Positions 41,100 to 56,626 of a stretch of DNA of 64,000 nucleotides are shown in pieces. The notes under the pieces are model-generated. The model was not told where the DNA came from. It saw only the letters and a program-made list of their open reading frames with translations, and made no database searches. This DNA comes from Mansonella perstans (lineage: Eukaryota; Nematoda; Chromadorea; Rhabditida; Onchocercidae): contig JBAMDO010000130.1 in assembly GCA_037074765.1 (NCBI GenBank), positions 94,226 to 158,225 of the forward strand, given 5' to 3'. Both the position numbers and the translations under genes were made by a program. How positions within the stretch are numbered: position 1 is the stretch's first letter; each line of letters opens with the position of its first letter.

Positions 41100-41676
41100 C
41101 TGAAAGTTGAAAATTAGTTCTATCTTTTACACTATCTCTATCCAATAAACTCATCGAGAAATCCCAATTCCCGAGACATGATTTACCTAGATTGACCGGC
41201 TAATCAACAAATACTCTAGAGATAGCGTACTATTTTTTGGGTACAAATAGCATATCTTCACCCACTTACTCAATCTCCACTATAAGCAATTCTATTTTTC
41301 GCTTTCGCTTTCTCTTATTTCTCATCCAACATAGCAGTTACAATAACTTCTAGGAACTCTCATTATTTCTCTGTTACTTTTCTTTTCTTCCAAAGCATTC
41401 TTTTTTATTGTTTAGTCGTCTAACATCTCTCACAATAGCTCGATCATTCTTCATCTCAATAGCCTCTGTTCTTCCTCATTCATTTCTATACCATTTCTTA
41501 CTTTCTCTCAACTTTACACCCAAAGGCTGCAATGGTGCATTTTATGCGGGAAATTACGTTTCCTTGTGCATTTTAAATTTCAAATTGAAATTTTTTTCAA
41601 ATTTAAATTTTTTTCAAATTCAAATTTTTTTCAAGTTTCAAATCGTTCATTATCATTGTTGTAAATTCTCCTGCAA
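41100..41676. promoter_or_regulatory. Divergent promoter region between rpom-1 and mcm-5
   Basis: 577 bp separate the two outward-facing start codons, so both promoters should lie here or in 5' extensions. 41580-41645 carries four imperfect copies of a 16 bp TTTTTTCAAATTTAAA-type unit, itself partly palindromic. No TATA-like or known factor site can be assigned with confidence. TTTTTTTCAAG at about 41623-41633 could be the mcm-5 trans-splice acceptor. Confidence 0.5.
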
Positions 41677-46438
<4,762 letters not shown>

Positions 46439-46940
46439 TTTAATCTGGCATCATATGTTTATTCCTTTACATATAATTTACAATGAAATGGCAGATTTCG
46501 AGAATGGATGAAATTCTTTCATCAATTTTATCTTAAAATTTTTGCCTTCAGAAAGCTGCATATCTTGTTAGTATTTGTTATTTTTGTGTTTGTAAACACC
46601 GAAGAGGAGATCTTCCATAAATGATCTTTCCTATGATTTATAACTGAGATTAGTTCGCTAGACTTTTGCTGTTCGTTATTGCCTGAAAAATATATAAGCG
46701 AACGAAGTAAACTAGAATAAACCTTACAAGTTCTCAGATTTTTGGTTTATTCTATGACGATTAGCTGAAACCACTGTCTAATTTTCAAGATCTGTTTCAT
46801 CTTAGTATCATTTTCAGTTTTCTTTTTTTTTCGGGAGCACTGTATTAATTTGGAGTATAATCTGATAAATTAAAGGAAATGGCAATCATTGAAAAACATA
46901 AGGCTCCTTTAATTTTCTCGTATTCTATTTAGGGAAACGA
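46439..46940. other. Convergent 3' region of mcm-5 and the AGMO gene
   Basis: About 500 bp between the two stop codons. It should hold both 3'UTRs. No open frame or repeat of note. Confidence 0.6.
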
Positions 46941-49900
46941 TCAATAAAGAATTTTAAAGTGAATTAATAGTTTACTTTTTGTTCTGCAAACTGATATTTT
47001 CTGTTTTGTACTTGCATTTGATACAAAAACGATGTAGATACTCCAGAATGCTGCGCTTGACGTATAAACTGCCATCATGAATAACCTATTTGGTTGTAAA
47101 CCTGTAGGATCGGTGATAATACAAACGTAATATGCCATTACACCAATACATCGCAAAATTTCCAGATATGATGCATAACATCTGAAAATTGCTTTAATGC
47201 CAAGCAGTTTGAATTTCGGACTTTAAATGCTCGTAATGATAACTTAAGAATATAAGGAACAAGTTTCAGTAAAGGATAAATTTTTAAGCTAAATGCTTTA
47301 CTGTGGTCGTAAAGTGGGGTGAACTCTCATTTGCTTTTTTAATCTTTAAATTGCAGAATTTTACTCTCTGAAATGATGATAATGTAATAATTTTGATTTA
47401 CGTTCAAGTAACATTGCAGATTCATGTCCTATATCAAAAAAGAGATTTCATAGGTGCTATTCTCTTTATTTTTTGTTATTTATGAATGGTAATTTTGATA
47501 TAATATTTTATTTTCAGGCTAGCAACAAATAGACTACAATTTTATTTCTTATCAGTTTTCTACAATTATGGTTCATAGTTCTCATTTGAAATTTTTAGAT
47601 GATCTAAAAATTTCGAATGAGTTTCGCAAATAACTTAGCGAAGTGAATGGATGGATTAAGCTCGATAATGAACTGAAAAAAAAGAAAAACTGGTACATTC
47701 TTTCTTATTCTCATATATTTTTGGAGATTTTTATTTTCGAATCAAACATTTAAAGAGGATCAAGATCAGACATTTTCGAAGGTTAGACACGCGATAGATA
47801 CAATCAATAAGTTTTTTTTTTTTTTTTTTCAGTTCATTATCAAGCTTAATCCATCTATTCACTTAGCTAAGATATTTGCGTTGTATTTTACGAATGAAAT
47901 GGTGTAATTTGAGAATTTTGATGATGTATAGTAAATTTAGACAATTTCTTACAAATGTACCAGTAAGGTTTGAAAGATTTGTTGTGAAGTTGTGCAGTGA
48001 AACAATTGTAATTTGTTTTGATCTATATAAAAAAGTAAGGGAACAAACTTCCGATCAAAAAAAGCTGCCAGACATTGAATTGTTGTGATGAAAAATGCTA
48101 ATTTAAGGCTGAAATTAAGATGGCTTAATTGTGAGCGATCGAATTCGAAATGAAAAAATACGGCTAATAGCAATAGGAAATGTCCAAAACAATAAATCTT
48201 TTTCCAGCAAGGAATTTTTGGATTGTAACGAATTACTGCATTTTCAACCTAAATTTATTTTGATTTTTATTCAAATAAATTTTATTTGCTTAAAATGAAG
48301 TATGAAAATGGAAAATTTTTCGGAAATTTTAGGCAAAATTTTGTAGCTTGTTGTTCTTCGTTTCTTTTTGCAAATAAGCATTAATCGGAAATTAAAAAAA
48401 AGAAATCTTTCGAAAAGATGAATTTAATTTCACCGGTGGAATGCTTTCCTCATGATCAGTCATTGTGTACCAATGAAAATATCGCTGCACTTTCATGCCA
48501 GGCACATATACTGGTGGATAGTAGACAGCCTTTAATTTTTCAGTCCCTCGAAATACCGATTCATTTTTTTCCGTTCTCATTCGCCACTTGATAAATAATA
48601 TGTTATACAAGGAATGAAACTGAAAAATATTTTGATGTAAAAAGAAATTTGAAAATATACTATGATTGGTATTTTAATTATTATTTCTTTGATGCTAAAT
48701 ATTGCTAATTTACATTCATCCTATGAAAAAACGATTATAAATTTTTAATCAAATTTAAATTTCTTTTGAAATGAGTGTATTTTGAAATAATTCAAAAAAT
48801 GCAAAAAAAAAACTGCAAACCTGAAGATAAAACTGATTGAAAGTCATTTCCTGATTAACCGTACCATAAACCGGTTTCTCAGCTTGACGTTCTGGCTCAA
48901 AAGTGCCAAAAATTTTATCCCATACAATCAATACTGCACCATAATTACGATCAATGCAGTAGGGATTACGGCCATGATGAACACGATGATGTGAGGGTGT
49001 ATTGAAGATAAATCCAAGTTTGCCATAATTATCAAATAACTGCAATTATTTCAAAATTTATGAAATATTTAATACTATTCCATTAATGATCTTTCCAAAC
49101 AAAGCAAACTTATAGATCAATCTATTTGATGAAAAATTGCAATAGCAAATATTAAATAAAGTGTTAAATTGATTGAAAATATTTTTTTACATTTCAAAAT
49201 TAATCATTGCAAAGTACATTTATCAAATAATAATTCAACATTTGAAATATATGCTATACGTGCGTATCTGATATGCATCTTATTCGTTGCGTGTATGTGA
49301 TATCTTATACGTTATGTGTATCTGATAAGTGGATATGTGTTGTACATTTATCAAATAATGCAATATTTCAAAAATATACCTGTATATCTGATACGCATCT
49401 TATACGCTACATATATTTGATATGTATCTTACACGTATATACCTGATACGTAAACAGTAAACAGTATAGAAATTACAAAATGATAAAATAGCTTTTTTCG
49501 ATTTTTTTCAATCACAACTTAGTTTTCATTATTCTATTGCATTCAACAATATAGTAATAAATATTATTTGAAAAATTTTCTAATATTTCTTGCAAAAAAT
49601 TAAACTTGAAAAAAAGGAAAGAAAGAATGTTACAGTAGTATGCAAGGTAAACTGATAAATTTCGCTAAAATATCGATGAACTAAAAATATTGATGGCGGT
49701 ATGAAAAATGCCTGTAGAACATCATATAATGCGAGTCCAATATCTGAAAAAAATTGGATAGAATTTTAAATAACTATATAATAATTGAAAATTTACATGG
49801 TTGTAAATTTTTTTTGTCAAGATTAAAATTATAATCATTTAATATATCACAGTGATCATCATTATATGATGACATTGGTTTGTGTTCATTTAAGATATTT

Positions 49901-52569
49901 CGAAACTTTTAATGCGATAGAAAAAATTCAACCTATTTTTCTAAAATTAATTTCAATTTTTTTTTGTTGAAATAAATTTAGTAAAATGTTCGGTTGAGTT
50001 GTAAATATTATAAAAAACTAATTTTAACAAAAAAATAGAAATTAAATAAGAAATAATTTAGTGTATATAGAATGAAAATGCAATCGAAAAATTAATTCTA
50101 ATAAAAAATTAGAAATTAATAAGAAATTGTTTAATATATATATATATAAAATTTAATTGTTGTTAATCGTTGTTTTCATCAGTTTGTCTTATATGTACCG
50201 ATATTTCCTGATTTAGTAGTAGTAACTAAAATGTGCTAACCTTGAACAGCAGCTTGTCGTAGAGCTGTTGTATAGTTAAAATATTCGGAACTATGATGGA
50301 TGCTATGAAAACCCCATAAAAATCCAATTTGTAAAAAATGAGAAATTTAAAATCAAATTTTTGAGAAATGCATATTTCTTACAAAATGCATATATTATGA
50401 TAATTTTGGGAAAAAGAAAAAAAAAAACTAATTAAAATTTGGAATAAATCAAATTTAGCGAGACGTATCATGAAGAGCACGATGTCCAAGGTAATACATA
50501 AAATCCTGAAAAATGAAGCAAAAAATCCATGTAAACGATGAGTTCCAGGAATTTTCGATTAAACGAAAATTACTCCAAATATATTCATAAGCAAATATTG
50601 CTATCGTTTTACTACCAAATCTGTAATAAATTTTAATTGGAAAATTTTAAAGTAATTTTCATTAAAAGAAGCTTTTGTTCTTTTTCTTTTCTTGCTATTT
50701 TCTCTCCTCGGCATTGATTCTAAAAGTAATTTCAAAGGAAGTAGCAGTTTATGAATTACGTATCTCTGTGTCACCCGATTGGATATCCGAGTTAATCATT
50801 TGTGATAATCAATATGACTGAGAAAAGATGCTGTCATGTTTATTTCATTTCCAATAATTTTCAACTAAAATTCATTTCCACGTTAATTGCTATATTTTAA
50901 CAATAAGCAATTTTATTGCTAATTATTTGTTTCAATTACTATGATTGCTTCGTTGCAACACTTCACTGCTTATTCAATTAAACGTTTAGGATAAACGAAA
51001 AGATGTGTGAGGCAAAAAAAATCATAAAATTTAATTTTAAGAATTTAAAAAATTAATCAACCAATATATGCTGTAATTGGCTTTAGAGCTCAGAGTAAAG
51101 CTTGGTAATATATTGCTTGATTTGCCAAATCCTTATGAGTCAAATTGAGGTAAGCCTTGATTACAATGATGGGATAAGTTTCCTACAAGTTGTTCTTTAT
51201 TCCTATTTTCAATAATTTTCAGCCAAGGGAATATTCACTTGACTTTAATTGTATTTAAATTTTTCTCCTCTTTTACTCTATTGTATTCTTAAAGTGCCAG
51301 CTTTGACTAACTTGAAACTTCAACTATAGACAATTTTAAACATGAATTTAAAAATTTAAATTTTACAAGTACTAAATTTAAACCATACAAATATAATAAA
51401 TTTCAAGCATAAATTTAAATTTCACAATTACGCTTAGATATTCAATAAATTATTCAACGAAATATTTACCTTTGATCTTCTTTTATTACAAATTTATAAA
51501 AACATATAAGCTAACAGGATGAAATGATCAAAACAAAAAAAAGAGAACACTTGTTGAATATTTCAATTATATGATGGAGGAATCTTTTGTTGACAGGATT
51601 TCTGGAATATCACCTAATTTTCTGGAGAAAAAATACCGTGTCATCTCTCAGTTAATGAAGAAGGACAGATCAGAGAGTAACATTGCACTTTTTGAACTAA
51701 TCACATCAATTATCGGCTAATTCATTTCATTTTTTTCTTTTTAGAAGATGTGACGAAAATTTACTTGAAACACTGTGAGAGAATACCAGCAGAAAATGAT
51801 GTTATGGTATCGTTTAGGGCAAATCGATCGGCATATCCATGTAGCCATAGTAAACAAAATTCCATTCCGATAAACAGCATCCACCAAAGACTAACCTAGA
51901 GAATACACGGATATTGTGGACAGGAAAGGCCTTTGATAATTTTCAAAATCAAACTTTAAATTGTTGAAGGTAGGAAAGGATATCGATAATGTTGTGCTAT
52001 ATGTAAAAATAAATTAGAAATTAAGATTTGTTATGAAATTAATTATTGGCTTATTTAAATTTGACTTTAATGTGAAATTTAATTTATTAATCGATAATTT
52101 CAACTAATTCACTAACAAACATTCCCGTTTTGTGGCAAAATTCATGGCCAAATTATGCGGAAAATATTATTTCCGAAAAATTTCATTCTTCTTTTATAAA
52201 TGAAGTAATTGGAGTAATTATTCGTGTTTGACAAAAGTATGAAAATAAAATAATAATTATTATCGATAATTTAAGGAATCTGTAATTGTGTGATAACAAA
52301 TACCAAATTCACAACTAAAAAGATAAAACATTGCTAATAAATGAAATAAGTAATAGAATAATGATTATATTGATATTAGTTACCTGTACAGTATAGTTAG
52401 GTACTTCATTTGTACTTTCAAACATTGTTTCATTCGGTGTAATCAAATAATACGTATATCGTAAATTGTTTAATTTAAACAAATTTAGCATACGTTGGCC
52501 TAGTGAAGTGTTTGTAAATATATGATCCAATGATAGCCATGTTTGATTGGTATCATTATTTCTCCACAT
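46941..52569 (-). CDS. agmo-1: Alkylglycerol monooxygenase (AGMO/TMEM195), fatty acid hydroxylase superfamily
   Basis: Tetrahydrobiopterin-dependent membrane enzyme that cleaves ether lipids. Nine exons, 5' to 3': 52569-52384, 51895-51765, 50620-50469, 50330-50241, 49743-49634, 49039-48821, 48619-48434, 48248-48049, 47181-46941; 504 aa. Histidine boxes that bind the diiron centre: HRALHE, WGFHSIHH, and TPSHHRVHHGRN followed by the family block YCIDRNYGAVLIVWDKIFG. Hydrophobic segments flank these, and two more lie in exons 8 and 9 (FLLLLAVFF and the region after LRCIGVMAYYV), matching the C-terminal helices of the family. About 60 aa longer than I expect for the animal enzyme, partly at the C-terminus. 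The exon 3/4 intron (50331-50468) begins AT and ends AC; all others are GT-AG. The ATG chosen gives MWRNNDTNQ; nothing better lies upstream. Exon 9 is separated by an 867 bp intron carrying a large inverted repeat. Confidence 0.9.
47581..47621. repeat. 41 bp near-perfect palindrome in AGMO intron 8
   Basis: CTCATTTGAAATTTTTAGAT is followed at once by its near-exact reverse complement GATCTAAAAATTTCGAATGAG. Only one arm position mismatches. It directly abuts the left arm of the larger inverted repeat. Confidence 0.9.
47625..47880. repeat. Inverted repeat with about 65 bp arms in AGMO intron 8
   Basis: The left arm 47625-47690 (CGCAAATAACTTAGCGAAGTG ... ATAATGAACTG then A-rich) and right arm 47811-47880 (T-run then CAGTTCATTATCAAGC ... 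ATTTGCG) are reverse complements with few mismatches. The loop is 120 bp. There are no obvious target-site duplications or transposase. A MITE-like element or fold-back structure is possible. Confidence 0.9.
49213..49450. repeat. Diverged direct repeat in AGMO intron 5
   Basis: 49213-49327 and 49342-49450 share GTACATTTATCAAATAAT, then ATATCTGATA(T/C)GCATCTTA(T)(T/A)CG-like blocks repeated internally. Non-coding. Confidence 0.7.
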
Positions 52570-55500
52570 TGCTAACAATGAATGTATGAGCAGTAGATTA
52601 GTGTATAGAGAATGATTTAATTGTAGTAATTATGAAAATTGAAAAAGTAATTCTAGCAATATTTAATTTGTGGAACTTTTAATTAGGATAATTTTCATTT
52701 ATTCAACATTGATAAATATTAACAATAATAAACAAAATAGGATTTTTGAATTAAAATGGAAATTATGGTTTCGATGATTGATGATATTTTTTTTCCCATA
52801 GCTGGAACGTCCTGCAAATTTGTGGGACAACAGATCGATACAATAATGGAAATTTAATGTATGCTTTATTGTTTTACCTTGTCTACGACCATACACGTCG
52901 AAATACAGGACACATAGCTACAGTAACATGGCAATAATTGGCTACAGGACACATAGTAAAAGATATGGGACATATAGCAATAATTAATTTATTACAATCA
53001 TGTAGATATTAGTGATTAATTTCTTTTTTTTTTCGAGCATCCTTACTAGGATAGCTTGGAATATTGTTATTCAGATTAATCAGTATTAGCTTGTTCATTT
53101 CCCAGAGATATTTGAAGAAATCTTTAAACATTTAAAAAAAATCATATTGTTATTTGTGAGACAATTTTAAAAAAAAAAAAATTGAATTGAAAAGAAAAAA
53201 AATCTGATTGAACTAAATTAAACTGATTTGAATTTGACAAATTGTTGGAGAAAAAAATTTAATTTTAACAAAATTTAAAAAAAAATTAGTACAATAATGA
53301 TTTGAAATGTACTAAATTTCACTTTACAAAAACTTTTAAATATTCATTTTTTTTCCACCTATTTCAACAGAAAGTATGACGAGCAGAGAGATGCATTGAA
53401 AATATAAACTTTCAAGCATAGAAAGTAATAAAACATTTTCGCTCTCTCTCTCTCTCTCTCAGAAAAACTTTGACATATGTTCTTTTGCAAATCTTTGTGA
53501 ATTTTTTTTTTTCAAAAACTTCTATGAATGTACATCTAGCTTCAAAAACTCTTTTATTTCAAGTACATCCTGAATATTCTGGAAAAACATGACTCAATTA
53601 TTTATTAGACTTTATTAGACATAATAAATGATAAAATTTAAGGTAATTAAAGAAAAAATCCACATTCGTATATTCTTACTTGCAATTCTTAAAAGAAAGA
53701 TTTCCTTTTGATGGATGAAATTGGAGTGTGTAAAATGAATGATTATAATTATAGCTGATCATCTGAAAAATGACCAGGAAGAAATAAATGAGAAAGTAAC
53801 CATATGGTTCATCATAATGTCAGGGCACTTAATATCTGTGCCAAATTGTTCAATCCATTGTTAATTGCCACTTTAATAAATTTAATAAATTCTTTTCGTG
53901 TATTGTTTTCATTTTGTTTTATTTATTTCCGATAAATCAATTAGGTCAAAGTGTTTTCTCTTTTCAGCAATCTTTTATGTTCTCAATCGAATTTCAAATT
54001 AAAATAAAATTCATTGAGATTATCATCGTACAAATAATAATTTGATATTTTTGTCGGAATAATTTCTATGAATGCAGATCATTATCAGAAATAAAACAAT
54101 GAAACAAATCCGTATCTCATTATCGTCATAATCCGTCCTATTTTTGTCTTTTTGTTCGGCGGTGAATTTTTCAATGCGTATACGGAAGTATTATTGAGAA
54201 TAGGATATGATTGAAAAGTTTGAAAAGCGAAAGACTAGTAATTTATATGAAAGGCTCAAATGCTCAAGAAGCTCAAATGCTTTTCTGATGTTTTATTTGC
54301 TAAAATCCGAAAATTTTTTTTGTTTCAGGTAAATTAGAAAATATCCATTTTATTTTTCTTTTTTTTTTTAATGAATTTAATATGTTTATCATTTTCACAT
54401 ACGGCGATCATGAAACCGTTATGAAATATGAAACCGTTAGGAAAATATTGATTTCAAAGCCGATTTTCGGAATTTTAATTCCGGAAAACTGATTTCAAGT
54501 TGCACTCTTTTTTTCTCTCCATTCATTTATTATTTTGAATTATAATGATAAATCATTTTTTCAGGAACTGAAATATTAATGCAAAATATTTGGTCATTGA
54601 CAAATGATGTCTTAACTTGCACTTTTACTCTTCCTGTGTGATCGTTTATTTTATGGATTTGACCGTATTACATTTAATATGAAGTAAAAATGTTGAAAGA
54701 TAATTTCGAGTCAAGGTTCAAAATGATATTTTGATAATGAAAGTAAAGGTTTGCTTCCTACGCACACAGATCTTGTCTATAGGCCTAAAATTGAAATTTC
54801 ACTTCAGGCAAGCATCGATCTGCATCAGATACATACAATCATCAAGCTTATTACCTTACTAGAGATAATTGAATAGTGAGAGAGATTATCAAAACAACTT
54901 TAACACTATTTCTAAAACACTTCTTCGAGCATCTAAACATTCCGCAAAACTGATTTCAAGTTGCATCTTCTTTTTTCTCCATTCATTTATTATTTTGAAT
55001 TACAATGATAAATCATTTTTTCAGGAACTGAAATATTAATGTAAAATATATTCTGTTGAACTTTTAGAAGTAGTGTGTGAAAATGGAACTTTCTGAATCA
55101 CAGCTACAAATATTCTGATCTTAGCCATACTTGGCCATACTGTTGGTTATTTATGATGGTCAAGCTCATATTGCACTGCGCTGCATGGTTATCTTAGGAA
55201 CTTACAAACTGCTAGACCGGTCTGTTTATCATTTCTAAGACTTCTCAGAAATGAATTTAATTTCATAAATTGCTCTTCTTCATTAATTTGCATTAATTAA
55301 ATGAAATTGCTAACATTGTGAGACATAGATTACTATATCGTTCATAGATAAATTAAGATTTTCACAAATACATTTGATTTCATTTAGGAAGCAATTCAGT
55401 CCATTGAAAAAAAGTTTCATTAAAACAGTTTTCATTATTATCTAAAAATTTACATACCAAATCATAACATTTATAATGAAATTGAAATTTTCATGTAAAA

Positions 55501-56079
55501 TTTAAAAAGTATTAATTAGATTGACTGTTACAGTAATTAGCTAAATGATTCAATGATAACGGAAAAAAGAGATTGAAAATTCAGGGGTTTTTTTTATTAT
55601 TTTTTTATTATTTAGCTGTTTCTAATAATTACTTAATGAATAAGCAATTTTTGTTGTTATACTGTTCTGCTTTCATTTTACTTTGAATTATTTTTTTATT
55701 TTTTACGACGTTTTTTTTTAAGTAATTAGCAATTAAGTAATTAGCAATTTTTTTTTTGAAGGATTTTTTTTTTTAGTATTTAAACCGACAATTTAATATG
55801 AATTATTCATTTCGTGCCTTCTTTTTCTTTTTTTTCTGCTTTGCAGGATGACTATAAATAGTTGATTATATCTGAAATCAATGATTTGAAATCGTAAATA
55901 TCAGAAGTAAATTCTATGCAGAATGAAATTGATTGAAGTATTTTGATCTACGGATCATTAATCCAAAATCATTTGGACATTTCAAATATGAAAATTATTT
56001 ACTTCTCCGTCATTTAATCCTGATCAGCCAGTTGGTCAATCAAATTTATATCGTTGAATTCAGTATTATAAATAAAAAA
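52570..56079. other. Gene-poor region upstream of the AGMO gene
   Basis: No exon with family similarity or sustained open frame. It contains a short CT microsatellite (about 53440-53461), several A/T homopolymers and the 110 bp direct repeat listed separately. The AGMO promoter is presumably within the first kilobase, but no element is recognised. Confidence 0.5.
54480..55051. repeat. Direct repeat of about 110 bp, copies 460 bp apart
   Basis: 54483-54591 and 54943-55051 share AAAACTGATTTCAAGTTGCA, a T/C-rich stretch, and CTCCATTCATTTATTATTTT through GGAACTGAAATATTAATG, with only scattered differences. Both contain ATTTTTTCAG, a splice-acceptor-like string. No flanking terminal repeats are apparent. 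Confidence 0.85.
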
Positions 56080-56626
56080 ATGGGAACGAAATCTTTGCAA
56101 ACGTTGAAAAATTACCGAAAAACAAAGAGGTAAAATTGTGCTTCCTCGTGATACTTTTTTTTTTTAATTTTAAGGTTTTTTTTAATCCGTTAAAGAACAA
56201 ATTTCCAGGATCCGGTAAAGAATAAAATGCTGAATGATTAGCTAAAAGATATAAGCAGTGTTTTGATAAGTGTTGATTTGATTGGGACTATTGAAAAGTT
56301 GCATTGTAGTAAAAACATTAAATTAATTTTGCTATCATCCATAAGTGAGAGGTCTCGAGAGATCTCAATCACAGATTAGGAAAGTATAATAAATTTAACT
56401 TTATAATCATTATTCATCTTACCATATTTCATTTCTACGACATTTTAGAAAACATAACAAGAACAAGAAGAACGACAACAACTGCAACAATAAAAACAGG
56501 AAAAATAACAGCAGGAAAAACAACAACAGCAAAAACAACAATAACAGCAAAAACAACAGCAACAATAGTAGCGGAGTGAAAAAAAAGAACGTTAATTGTC
56601 ATATCAAGAAGCCGCCGCTCCGGTGA
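56080..56626 (+). CDS. Possible small Lys/Asn-rich ORF in two exons
   Basis: Exons 56080-56129 and 56449-56626 join AG|A in phase 2 through a GT-AG intron and encode 75 aa. It starts MGTKSLQTLKNYRKTKR, then a low-complexity Lys/Asn stretch, and ends IKKPPLR before TGA. The same frame continues open past the TGA for about 75 codons (QYLQKKKRKCFVPGC...) to a GT donor near 56778. Composition is what simple AAC/AAA repeats would give by chance, and I recognise no family. A real gene, an untranslated exon or noise are all possible. Confidence 0.25.

Noticed and set aside
46941..47156. A separate small membrane-protein gene on the minus strand
   Set aside because: Phase and the LRCIGVMAYYV segment show it is the last exon of the AGMO gene.
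47876..48088. 70-codon forward frame
   Set aside because: It is antisense to AGMO exon 8 (48049-48248) and its flanking intron, with no family similarity.
50241..50505. GT-AG splice from CATGATAC|GTCTCG to CATAG|CATCC in the AGMO gene
   Set aside because: In frame but removes a conserved His-box residue and neighbours, whereas the AT-AC splice restores the exact motif; kept only as an alternative.
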